Positions 6,632-14,140 of a stretch of 24,299 bases of DNA are shown here, one piece after another. The notes under the pieces were generated by a model. That model saw nothing but the letters and a program-made list of their open reading frames with translations, did no database searches and was not told the DNA's origin. Numbering within the stretch: position 1 is the first letter of the stretch; each line of letters opens with the position of its first letter. The stretch is taken from positions 1 to 24,299 of the forward strand of contig CAZQRW010000029.1 of assembly GCA_964596115.1 (NCBI GenBank), written 5' to 3'. The DNA comes from CAZQRW01 sp964596115 (GTDB lineage Bacteria > Hydrothermota > UBA3072 > B12-G15). Both the position numbers and the translations under genes were made by a program.

Positions 6632-8419
6632 ATGTTAACTATTGCATTGTATTTTGCAGGTTCAATAATAACATACTTTACAAAGAAGGCATCAGCTATT
6701 ATTGCTTTCATTTTTGCTGTTTTAGCCAACATCGCCTTTGTATTTACAAAGCCTTTAAACTTTCATCTTGCCAATTTTAATTTGAATTTTTCTTTAACCC
6801 CACTTTCTTATATCTTTGGCATAATAATATTAACATTAGCATCCTTCGTGATGTTCTGCTATCCAAATACAAAGGAAAGACAGTATTATCCTCTGTTTCT
6901 TCTTTCTCTTACTGGTATCTCCATAATTCTTCTATCAAATAATTTCCTTTCATTCTTCTTCGGATGGGAATTAATGTCAGTATCTTCCTTCTTTCTTATC
7001 TACAATAATAAGGATAGGAAGGCGGGGCTTTTATACTTAGTTGCAAGTGCAGTTGGTGCGTATGGAATCCTTATGGGTATTTCCGTTGTTTATGCGAAGA
7101 CGGGGAGTATACTTTTTACCTCATTTTCGCAAAATTTAAACTTGTTCAGTCGCAGAGAGATTGTGTATCTTATATTCTTATTCGGAGCGGGCTTCGGTGT
7201 AAAGGCTGCACTAATGCCTCTACATATCTGGGCACCTGATGGTTATAGAGAAGCGAGAGACCCATTCACTGCATTCTTCTCAGGTGGACTTTCTAAATTA
7301 GGCATCTATGGATTTTTGCTTCTTTTATTTGTTTTCATTGGTACAGATAGATTTGCGACATTTCATATTACAAAGTGGACGCTCGCTTGGCTTGGAGGTT
7401 TAACTGCATTTCTGGGTGGATTTTATGCAATATTTCAGACAGATATAAAAAGGCTTCTTGCCTTCTCCTCAATAAGTCAGATGGGCTATGCTATTACTGC
7501 TCTGTCTCTCTCCACATCTCTTGGAGTAACTGCTTCATTATATACTGTACTGAGTCATGCCTTATTCAAAGGTATTCTCTTCATTACAGCAGCATCCGTA
7601 ATTTTAAGGACAGGAAAACACTCATTTGATGAATTGGGCGGGCTTGTAAAAAATATGCCATTAACATTTATTGTTTCAGTTTTTGCAGTTATAGGGCTTA
7701 ACGGTGTTCCTCCTATGGGAGGATTTCCTGCAAAATGGTTGGTATACGAGGGACTTATAAAGGCACATTACCCCGGTTTGATTGCGCTAATGTTTGCGGC
7801 CTCTACAACTGCTTTTCTCTACTCATATAGATTTATACATGGGGTTTTCTTTGGTAAGAGGATGCCTTCCTTAAAGAATATAAAAGAGGCACCATTTGTA
7901 AATATACTTTCCTCTACTATTTTGATGCTCGCTCTCTTATTTATAGGGATGTTTCCTGGTTGGGTCGTTGATTTCTTCAGTCCAGCAATTAAATTCCTTG
8001 GCTTTAAAGTTATGGTACATACGTTTGGTACACTTTCCACACCACTGGGTAATTTCAACGGATTCCTCGTAGGAATAGTATTTATAATTGCCGGTCTTTT
8101 TGCAACAATTGTTTCGCTATTCTTCTCCAGGAAAATGAGGGTTTCCTCTATCGATACATACTCTTCTGGTGAGGCTTTGACAGAAGAAACCCCGTATCAT
8201 TATAGTTCAAATTTTTACCTTTTCATTCAAAGAGACTTTTCAGGTTTTCTAAGGTTAAGTGCAAGGAAATTCTACTTCTCCATAGCAAGATTCATAGAAA
8301 ATTCAGCACAGGGATTGAGAAGGATATATACGGGCAATGGCCAAGTCTATATATGGTATGTAATCATTGTGTGGATCGGGTTAATTATAGGTTTTTTATA
8401 TAAAGGAGGTTTTAAATGA
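6632..8419 (+). CDS. Second antiporter-like subunit H' (MbxH', NuoL/M-like)
   Basis: A 595-residue protein with the full antiporter core: GWELMSVSS (E113), GVKAALMPLHIWAPD (K191, H198), GGLSKLGIYGF (K222), LAFSSISQMGY and SHALFKGILF (H309, K313). After the core, at about residues 500-595, comes an amphipathic/soluble extension with SIDTYSSGEALTEETPYHY and YTGNGQVYIWY, then a last helix. This tail is shared with Mbx H' and Hyf/Hyc B-type subunits and probably anchors it along the membrane arm. Two large antiporter subunits in tandem are the feature separating Mbx from Mbh. An SD, GGAGG, lies in the end of the preceding gene. Confidence 0.88.
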   Translation: MLTIALYFAGSIITYFTKKASAIIAFIFAVLANIAFVFTKPLNFHLANFNLNFSLTPLSYIFGIIILTLASFVMFCYPNTKERQYYPLFLLSLTGISIILLSNNFLSFFFGWELMSVSSFFLIYNNKDRKAGLLYLVASAVGAYGILMGISVVYAKTGSILFTSFSQNLNLFSRREIVYLIFLFGAGFGVKAALMPLHIWAPDGYREARDPFTAFFSGGLSKLGIYGFLLLLFVFIGTDRFATFHITKWTLAWLGGLTAFLGGFYAIFQTDIKRLLAFSSISQMGYAITALSLSTSLGVTASLYTVLSHALFKGILFITAASVILRTGKHSFDELGGLVKNMPLTFIVSVFAVIGLNGVPPMGGFPAKWLVYEGLIKAHYPGLIALMFAASTTAFLYSYRFIHGVFFGKRMPSLKNIKEAPFVNILSSTILMLALLFIGMFPGWVVDFFSPAIKFLGFKVMVHTFGTLSTPLGNFNGFLVGIVFIIAGLFATIVSLFFSRKMRVSSIDTYSSGEALTEETPYHYSSNFYLFIQRDFSGFLRLSARKFYFSIARFIENSAQGLRRIYTGNGQVYIWYVIIVWIGLIIGFLYKGGFK

Positions 8420-9300
8420 CCTGGGCGATTCTAATGCCCTTTATTTTGATGTTTGCAGGACTACTGTATATGGGATTTGCGAGAAAGATACATGCGAGAA
8501 TTCAAAAAAGATATGGGCCACCCTTCTACCAGAATATATATGATGTAATCAAATTGTTCTCTAAAAGGGAAGCTGCTTTTCATGGAGGAATGTTCCATTT
8601 TGGGCCTGTTCTCTCCCTAACAGGTATAATTATGGCATTAATGTTCCTCCCGGTTGGAGGAAAACCTCTTTTCTCATTCCAGGGTGATCTATTTGTTCTT
8701 CTCTACCTTGCCGTGATTGCCCCCTGGGGGATGGCATTAGGGGCGGGGAATGCAGAGAATCCGCTTGCCTCAGTTGGGATTGCCAGGGCTTTGACCTTGA
8801 TGCTTGGTTATGAGATTCCCTTTTTTATAGGTATTATTCCTATCGTCGTTCGTACCCATACGACTCAAATAGTAGAAATTATTCAACTTCAGCAGATAAA
8901 TGGGTGGAATGTCATTTTATTCCCCATTTCTGCACTTGCAAGTATAATTGCACTTCACGCAATGTTAGGGAACAAACCATTTGATCAACCCATTGCTCCT
9001 CATGAGATTGCTTCAGGACCACTTGTTGAGTATGGGGGTAAATATCTTGGAATTCTTCAGCTATATCAAGCAGGTGCAATTCTCTTATCCACGGGGATCT
9101 ATGTAGATCTATTTTTTGGTGGGGCATCAAACGTTTGGATGTTTTTCCTCAAGACATTTTTGATATATTTTGTGTTACTTTTAATTGGAGAAGTTCTTCC
9201 CCGTTTTAGAATAGGCGATGCCCTGAAGTTCTTCTGGAAATGGCCTCTCGGGATTGCTCTTCTTGGATTGCTCGTTGCCGTATTAGGAGGTGTTAGATGA
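8416..9300 (+). CDS. NuoH/MbxM-like membrane anchor subunit
   Basis: A 294-residue protein with about eight helices, of the complex I subunit 1 family. It shows ARIQKRYGPPFYQNIYDVIKL (residues 27-47) in the first cytoplasmic loop, ENPLASVGIARA, and APHEIASGPLVEYGGKYLG (194-212), the loop that contacts the NuoB/NuoD subunits. It links the Mrp-type membrane arm to the redox arm. A strong SD (AAAGGAGG) precedes ATG 8416. The stop overlaps the next start (ATGA). In Mbx this subunit also precedes J, K, L and N. Confidence 0.92.
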   Translation: MTWAILMPFILMFAGLLYMGFARKIHARIQKRYGPPFYQNIYDVIKLFSKREAAFHGGMFHFGPVLSLTGIIMALMFLPVGGKPLFSFQGDLFVLLYLAVIAPWGMALGAGNAENPLASVGIARALTLMLGYEIPFFIGIIPIVVRTHTTQIVEIIQLQQINGWNVILFPISALASIIALHAMLGNKPFDQPIAPHEIASGPLVEYGGKYLGILQLYQAGAILLSTGIYVDLFFGGASNVWMFFLKTFLIYFVLLLIGEVLPRFRIGDALKFFWKWPLGIALLGLLVAVLGGVR

Positions 9301-9815
9301 GTGGAATAGGAAAAACCTCAAGAATCAAGTCATTATGGGTTACATACTATGTGACAGGGTGTGGAGGAATTGAGCTACTCCCTGTTATAACATCAAGATT
9401 CGACGCAGAGAGATTTGGTATAATCACCTCTGCTACACCAAGACAATCAGATGTGCTCGTTGTTTCTGGATTTTTGACAACAAAAACTCTACGTAGAATT
9501 ATAAGAACCTATGAACAGATGCCTGATCCGAAATATGTAGTAGCCCTTGGAGCCTGCACCATAAATGGTGGTATATATTGGGATTCTTATTCCACAGCAG
9601 ACAAGCTTGAACTTTATATCCCTGTTGATGTATATATTGCAGGGTGTATGCCAAGACCAGAATCGATATTTATGGGTTTCGCTCACCTGATGGCAATGAT
9701 AAAAGGGGATAAGGCGGATGGATGGAAAAGATATCATGAAAATTATAAATGGTATAAGAAAAATCAAGATAAAGCATTGGGGAATAGTAAAAAGTGGAGG
9801 GTAAGAGATGTATGA
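9297..9815 (+). CDS. NuoB/MbxJ-like Fe-S subunit with only three conserved cysteines
   Basis: A 172-residue protein of the NuoB/hydrogenase small-subunit family. Visible cluster residues are C22 in VTGCGGIELLP, C87 in ALGACTINGG and C117 in IAGCMPRPE. NuoB normally has two adjacent cysteines before AIE, and group 4 hydrogenases have CNGCDIE; here the second position is Gly (GCGGIE). The proximal [4Fe-4S] cluster would have three Cys ligands plus another residue, or be altered. The protein sits at the NuoD interface and should pass electrons to or from the active site. The C-terminus is highly basic. Translation is coupled to its neighbours, and an SD, GGAGG, lies 6 nt before ATG. Confidence 0.9.
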   Translation: MSGIGKTSRIKSLWVTYYVTGCGGIELLPVITSRFDAERFGIITSATPRQSDVLVVSGFLTTKTLRRIIRTYEQMPDPKYVVALGACTINGGIYWDSYSTADKLELYIPVDVYIAGCMPRPESIFMGFAHLMAMIKGDKADGWKRYHENYKWYKKNQDKALGNSKKWRVRDV

Positions 9816-10329
9816 GGATTTGAAAAAGGATATTCAGGGGAAGTTCCCTGCAAAATTTGAAGTGATAAGAGAGAGAAGAATAAAGGTCTCTATTGATAAG
9901 AACAGTGTCTTGCCATTTCTATCATATATAAAATCCAAGGGATTTATTCATCTCATATCCATCAGTTGTGTTGATTGGATAAAAGAAAATGAGTTTGAGA
10001 TTGTGTACCATTTATGGTCATATACTGATGAAATCCATATTATGTTGAAAACAAGAATCAGCAGAAAAAAACCTATCTTTGAAACTGCCTCCGAGATATA
10101 CCCCGTTGCTCAAACGTTTGAGAGAGAGATCCATGAAATGTTTGGAGTAGATTTCAAGGGAAATAAAAGGCAAATACCCTTTATATTGGAGGATTGGGAC
10201 GATATACCACCTATGAGAAAGGACTTTGACCCTCTAAAATATGCGAAGAGTCATTTTGAAACGGAAGAATACACAGAAGAGGTCTGGACAAAGGTGAGAA
10301 AGATACAAAAATTCAGGGGTGAAGAATGA
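9808..10329 (+). CDS. NuoC/MbxK-like subunit
   Basis: A 173-residue protein with the 30-kDa subunit fold: LISISCVDW (49-57), EIVYHLWS, then the signature FEREIHEMFGVDFKGN (104-119) and PPMRKDF (134-140). No cofactor. It binds the NuoD-like subunit on the peripheral arm. SD GGAGG; the start overlaps the preceding gene by 8 nt and the stop overlaps the next start by 4. Full length for an unfused NuoC/MbhK/MbxK. Confidence 0.92.
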   Translation: MYEDLKKDIQGKFPAKFEVIRERRIKVSIDKNSVLPFLSYIKSKGFIHLISISCVDWIKENEFEIVYHLWSYTDEIHIMLKTRISRKKPIFETASEIYPVAQTFEREIHEMFGVDFKGNKRQIPFILEDWDDIPPMRKDFDPLKYAKSHFETEEYTEEVWTKVRKIQKFRGEE

Positions 10330-11423
10330 AAGGGTTTGAATATTTTATAGGACCACAACATCTTGGCATTCCAGGGAATTTTGGGATTATCGTGAATGTA
10401 GATGGTGATACAATTGTTAAAGCGCGAGCGAACCCGGGTTATCTTCACAGGGCTTTTGAGAAATTGATGGAGAGAAGGCTTTATCTCTCAAATGTTTCTG
10501 TTGTTTGCAGGATATGTGTTTTTGATCCGGACCCACAGGAGGCTGCATATTGTATGGCAGTTGAGGAAATCGCAAAAATAGAAGTGCCTGAAAGGGCAAA
10601 ATGGATTCGTACAATGATTTTAGAATTTGCAAGAATTTCTTCACACCTGATTTATCTTGGTTCTCTTACCTCTGCACTTGGATTATATACCGTTATGCAG
10701 TGGGCTCTTACAGATAGGGACTACATCCTTGATTTATTAGAAATGATCACGGGTGGAAGGGTTTATCATATATTTATGCAACCTGGTGGTGTTAGAAGGG
10801 ATCTCCCTGAAGGATTTAAGGAGAAAGCAAAAAAGGTGCTTGATAGTTTGAAATCAAGACTGAGTGATTATTATAATCTTATATTTGATAACAATATTTT
10901 TGTTCACCGTACAAGGGGTGTGGGGGTATTAGACCCTGAATGGGCATTATCAATGGGTGTAACGGGTCCTAATCTTAGGGCATGTGGTTACAAAATAGAT
11001 GTGAGAAAGGATGATCCCTACCTTGCGTATCCCGAACTTGATTTTGAAGTCCCGGTGCTTGAAGATTGTGATATGTATGATAGGGCAATGTTAAGAATGA
11101 AGGAAATAGAGCAATCTATAAGAATTCTTGAGCAGATACTTGATAGAATACCTGACGGCTCTGTATGGAAGCCTGTCCCGAACCCAATAAATTGGGAGGT
11201 GCCAAAGGGAGAATCATTTGTAAGGGTTGAGTCTGCGAGGGGTGAAGTGGCATATTATATGGTGAGTGATGGAGAGGATAAACCATACAGGGTTAACGTC
11301 AGGGGACCAAGCATTACACATGGTATTCTTGTACTGGAAAAGGTATTGGAAGGGCAGAGGCTTGCAGATATAAGTCCAATTGTATTTTCCCTTGATGTAT
11401 GTGCACCGAGTATAGATAGGTAG
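10326..11423 (+). CDS. NuoD/MbxL-like catalytic-site subunit, NiFe ligands incomplete
   Basis: A 365-residue homologue of NuoD and group 4 [NiFe]-hydrogenase large subunits. Family motifs: GPQHLGIPGNFG (9-20), PGYLHRAFEKLMERR (37-51), FARISSHLIYLGS (101-113), VRVESARGEV (299-308). A hydrogenase has RxCGxC near the N-terminus and DPCxxC near the C-terminus. Here the first reads VCRICVFDPDP (C61, C64; anchored on AAYCMAVE, C64 aligns to the first hydrogenase Cys and D67 to the second). The last reads SLDVCAPSIDR, with C359 kept and Ser362 in place of the second. A standard NiFe centre is therefore not expected. The acceptor is unknown; by analogy with archaeal Mbx/Mbs it may be sulfane or polysulfide. 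Confidence 0.88.
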   Translation: MKGFEYFIGPQHLGIPGNFGIIVNVDGDTIVKARANPGYLHRAFEKLMERRLYLSNVSVVCRICVFDPDPQEAAYCMAVEEIAKIEVPERAKWIRTMILEFARISSHLIYLGSLTSALGLYTVMQWALTDRDYILDLLEMITGGRVYHIFMQPGGVRRDLPEGFKEKAKKVLDSLKSRLSDYYNLIFDNNIFVHRTRGVGVLDPEWALSMGVTGPNLRACGYKIDVRKDDPYLAYPELDFEVPVLEDCDMYDRAMLRMKEIEQSIRILEQILDRIPDGSVWKPVPNPINWEVPKGESFVRVESARGEVAYYMVSDGEDKPYRVNVRGPSITHGILVLEKVLEGQRLADISPIVFSLDVCAPSIDR

Positions 11424-11430
11424 GTGAATA

Positions 11431-13197
11431 ATGAAAAATAAAATAGAGGGATTTTTCAGACCATTAACCGCATTAAAATATCTCTTAAAAAAGCCAGCTA
11501 CTATCAGGGTGCCATTTGAACCTAAGATGCCCTCTGATAATTATAGGGGAATACACTCCAATGATTTAGAAATGTGTATTGGATGCGGAAACTGTGCAAA
11601 GATATGTCCAACAGAGGCAATCAGAATGGTGGAACAGGATGTGGAACCAAAACCTGGTGCAACGAATTTGAGGCCAGAGGTTGATTATGGAAGATGTTCA
11701 TCCTGTGGGTTATGCGTTGATGTTTGTCCTACTGGTTCTCTTAAGCTATCAGCTGAGTATGTTAAAGTCTCTCCCAGGAGGGAAGATTTTGTTTTTGTTC
11801 CTGACGAAAGTAACTATAAAGGGAAAGGTTACAAATCTAATGTTAATTATTCATTGTTAAAACTTGATAGGATTGACTTTGTTGAGGAGAGGCCCCATCT
11901 TAAAAGAAACAAGGATTTCCTCTGGGAAATTCTGGGATTTAAAGAGGTAAGAGCAAGGTTAGAGGCGTCAAGATGTATGGGATGCGGAATATGTGTACAG
12001 AATTGTCCAGCTGAGATGGATATCCCGGAGTATCTTGATGCAATCAGGAAATGTAAAGACGAGGAAGCACTTAAGATATTTTATAAAACCAATCCTCTTC
12101 CACAGATCTGTGGTACTGTATGTACACATAAGTGTGAAGAAAACTGTGTTCTTGGTATAAGAGGCGATCCCATTGAGATACGCTACGAAAAGGGATTTGC
12201 TGCCTCAACAATTGAAGATTATAGAAAGGTGATCATACCAGAGATTAAAGAAAATGGAAAAAGGATTGCAATTATAGGAGGGGGGGCAAGTGGACTTGCA
12301 GCAGCATACTACTTGAGATTAGAAGGATTTACGGTTAACATATTTGATGCATACCCAAAATTGGGTGGAATGATGAGATACGGTATTCCAAGATACAGAT
12401 TACCTGCTGATACTATTGATAAAGAAGTAAATTTCATACTCTCCCTTGGTGTAAAAGTAAAGAAAAATACGAAAGTAGGGAAGGATATAGAATTTGAAAA
12501 ATTACTTAAAGATTATGATGCAGTTTACCTTGCAACGGGATTTCACAAAGGAATTTCGATGGGGATTCCAGGGGAAGATGCCAATGGAGTTTTAGAGGCA
12601 GTGAAGATGTTAAGGGATATCAATAGTGGAAAGAAAATAAAAATAGGTAAGAAAGTTATTATTGTTGGTGGTGGAGATGTAGCGATGGATGCATCAAGAA
12701 CTGCATTAAGATTAGGTGCTCACAAAGTAATCATAATGTATAGAAGAAGAGAAGTAGATATGCCAGCACGAGAAGACGAACGTAAAGATGCGAAAAAAGA
12801 GGGTGTGAAGATTATGCCTCAGGCATTACCAATTGAAGTGATAAAAAGAAGAAATAAGATAGTAGGGGTTAAATATGTAAAAACAAAGATGGTTGACCAG
12901 GGTCCTGGCAAGAGACCAAAACCTGTTCCTATAGAAGAAAAAATCTACGAAATGGAATGTGATATGCTTATTCAAGCCATTGGACAATCCCCAGATTATT
13001 CCCTTTTACCTGAAAAAATAAAGAAAAAATTAGAGATCGAGAGGAAAAGGATACCCGTTGACAAGTATGGGATGACAAAGATTAAAGGCCTCTTTGCTGG
13101 AGGTGATATCTATAATAGGAGAGGAGACATTGTAAGTGCAATAAGGGATGCAAAAAGGGCGGTAAGGGGGATAAAAAAATATCTTAAGGTGTCATAA
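11431..13197 (+). CDS. NuoI/MbxN-type ferredoxin fused to GltD/NfnL-type NAD(P)H oxidoreductase
   Basis: A 588-residue fusion. Residues 1-115 resemble NuoI/MbhN, with two [4Fe-4S] motifs C49-C52-C55-C59 and C89-C92-C95-C99. A linker runs to about 175. Residues 178-270 are the GltD-type Fe-S domain (CMGCGICVQNC at 182-192; C227, C231, C235, C239). Residues 276-588 hold two Rossmann domains: FAD site IAIIGGGASGLAAAYYL (279-295), NAD(P) site IIVGGGDVAMDAS (410-422) followed by MYRRREVDMPA (436-446), and LFAGGD (554-559) near the end. The YRRR stretch favours NADPH over NADH. Glutamate synthase beta subunits and NfnL share this second half; no glutamate synthase alpha subunit is present, so that name would mislead. 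It is the last gene of the operon, 7 nt after the NuoD-like gene, and probably the electron entry or exit for NAD(P)H. Confidence 0.93.
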   Translation: MKNKIEGFFRPLTALKYLLKKPATIRVPFEPKMPSDNYRGIHSNDLEMCIGCGNCAKICPTEAIRMVEQDVEPKPGATNLRPEVDYGRCSSCGLCVDVCPTGSLKLSAEYVKVSPRREDFVFVPDESNYKGKGYKSNVNYSLLKLDRIDFVEERPHLKRNKDFLWEILGFKEVRARLEASRCMGCGICVQNCPAEMDIPEYLDAIRKCKDEEALKIFYKTNPLPQICGTVCTHKCEENCVLGIRGDPIEIRYEKGFAASTIEDYRKVIIPEIKENGKRIAIIGGGASGLAAAYYLRLEGFTVNIFDAYPKLGGMMRYGIPRYRLPADTIDKEVNFILSLGVKVKKNTKVGKDIEFEKLLKDYDAVYLATGFHKGISMGIPGEDANGVLEAVKMLRDINSGKKIKIGKKVIIVGGGDVAMDASRTALRLGAHKVIIMYRRREVDMPAREDERKDAKKEGVKIMPQALPIEVIKRRNKIVGVKYVKTKMVDQGPGKRPKPVPIEEKIYEMECDMLIQAIGQSPDYSLLPEKIKKKLEIERKRIPVDKYGMTKIKGLFAGGDIYNRRGDIVSAIRDAKRAVRGIKKYLKVS

Positions 13198-13245
13198 GAT
13201 TTTTCTGAGTTAAACGTTATTTCTGTTGATATAATCAAAAATCTT
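13196..13245. terminator. Possible weak terminator after the Mbx-type operon
   Basis: AAGATTTTT (13196-13204) and AAAAATCTT (13237-13245) are a perfect 9-bp inverted repeat around a 32-nt loop, starting in the stop codon of the 588-residue subunit gene and followed by TATAGTAATTTTTCT. The stem is AT-rich and the loop long, so this is a weak candidate. The transcript converges here on the minus-strand phospholipase-like gene. Confidence 0.25.
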
Positions 13246-13283
13246 TATAGTAATTTTTCTGGTAGAGTTAGTCTATTTATACA

Positions 13284-13886
13284 TTAGAAATTCTTTTTAA
13301 ATTTATGTAAGGTTATATAATTTAATGTAAGGTTATATAATTTACCCATATTTAATAGACGAACAAATTTTATTGTATGCTCAACAGCATATTTTTTTGC
13401 TTCTAAAAATCTTTTTTCTCCTCCCTTTGTCCAGTGGGGATTATCTTTATTTTCTCCAAAGCCAAATGCGCCATGTGGGAATTCATCAAAGAAGAAAAAC
13501 ACACCTGTATATGCTATTTTTAAGGTTTTTGGAGGCTCTAAATTCCTTGAAAAAAGAGCAAGACTGGTCAAATTTTTATCTTCCTTATTTAAGTCTATAT
13601 AGTTGGAATGACTGAAGAAATCCTGTAACGTATGTAAGGCCCTTCCGAAGTAAAAAAGGATTTTTTTCTTACTCTGTAAGGTCTGATTATCTATTTTCTT
13701 TTTTCCAACAATTTCCTTTATTCTTTTTACCGTAAACATAAGATATTTTCTGCCATTCTTGAATGCCTCAATATGAATTTTTGGATTTTCCTTGCTGATC
13801 AGTTTTCCTCTTTCAAAATGGGATGTGGAAGGAGAACCAAAATCGACAGGACCAATATGAAATCTCAAATCCTGAAATCTACCCAC
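13284..13886 (-). CDS. Zinc-dependent phospholipase C / HET-C-like protein, start uncertain
   Basis: From GTG 13886 the frame gives 200 residues with the motif GRALHTLQDFFSHSNYIDL (HxxxDFFxH zinc ligands of the Zn-PLC/HET-C superfamily) and FPHGAFGFGENKDNPHW. The conserved reading continues upstream of the GTG without a stop to about 14000, as AWGFPPLKGDIHKEIIKEAL and LGFSKKSIDYISR, which looks like the true N-terminus (Trp and the first zinc His). There is an SD (GGAGGT, 14006-14001) and a promoter before it, but no ATG, GTG or TTG in that frame between the SD and 13886. The start codon is thus lost, non-standard or misread. No signal peptide is visible. The C-terminal 13 residues come from a 20-bp duplication. 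The gene may be decaying. Confidence 0.6.
   Translation of the reverse strand: MGRFQDLRFHIGPVDFGSPSTSHFERGKLISKENPKIHIEAFKNGRKYLMFTVKRIKEIVGKKKIDNQTLQSKKKILFYFGRALHTLQDFFSHSNYIDLNKEDKNLTSLALFSRNLEPPKTLKIAYTGVFFFFDEFPHGAFGFGENKDNPHWTKGGEKRFLEAKKYAVEHTIKFVRLLNMGKLYNLTLNYITLHKFKKNF
13305..13344. repeat. Perfect 20-bp tandem duplication removing a stop codon
   Basis: ATGTAAGGTTATATAATTTA occurs twice head-to-tail (13305-13324, 13325-13344). It lies in the 3' end of the minus-strand phospholipase-like gene. With one copy that gene would end GKLYNLT then TAA; the second copy shifts the frame and adds 13 residues. Confidence 0.85.
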
Positions 13887-14019
13887 TCTACTAATATAAT
13901 CTATTGATTTCTTACTAAAACCAAGAGGTGTAAGTGCCTCTTTTATTATCTCTTTGTGAATATCACCCTTTAATGGTGGGAAACCCCAGGCGTCGAAGAT
14001 ACCTCCTTTTTCTTTTATA

Positions 14020-14046
14020 ATTATATGTATTAGGACAATATGTCAA
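14020..14046 (-). promoter_or_regulatory. Promoter of the phospholipase-like gene
   Basis: On the minus strand, TTGACA (14046-14041) is followed by TATAAT at 14025-14020 (15-nt spacer) or TAATTA at 14023-14018 (17-nt spacer). An SD, GGAGGT, at 14006-14001 follows. This supports a translation start near 13990-14000 rather than at 13886. Confidence 0.5.
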
Positions 14047-14107
14047 GTGAAAAGGTGAAACTCTGATTGATGCCCAGTTTTTAAGAGTGCATGATTGCTT
14101 CAGTCTC

Positions 14108-14135
14108 TTGACTTTGTTGTTATATTAATTAAAAT
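14108..14135 (+). promoter_or_regulatory. Promoter for the DUF4015-tatD-rsmA-lpt run (leaderless)
   Basis: TTGACT (14108-14113), a 16-nt spacer, then TAAAAT (14130-14135). The ATG of the DUF4015 gene is at 14141, only 5 nt after the -10 box and without an SD, so the mRNA probably begins at or next to the start codon. Confidence 0.5.
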
Positions 14136-14140
14136 GCAAT

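Noticed and set aside
10326..11423. Calling the complex a membrane-bound [NiFe]-hydrogenase
   Set aside because: Two of the four NiFe cysteine positions are replaced (D67, S362) and no hyp maturation genes are in the window.
8416..13197. Calling it standard NADH:quinone complex I
   Set aside because: There is an Mrp-type E-F-G-B module, no NuoA, J, E, F or G, and the nucleotide module is GltD-like rather than NuoF-like.
11431..13197. Annotating the last gene as glutamate synthase small subunit
   Set aside because: Only the second half matches GltD; the N-terminal half is NuoI-like and no glutamate synthase large subunit gene is present.
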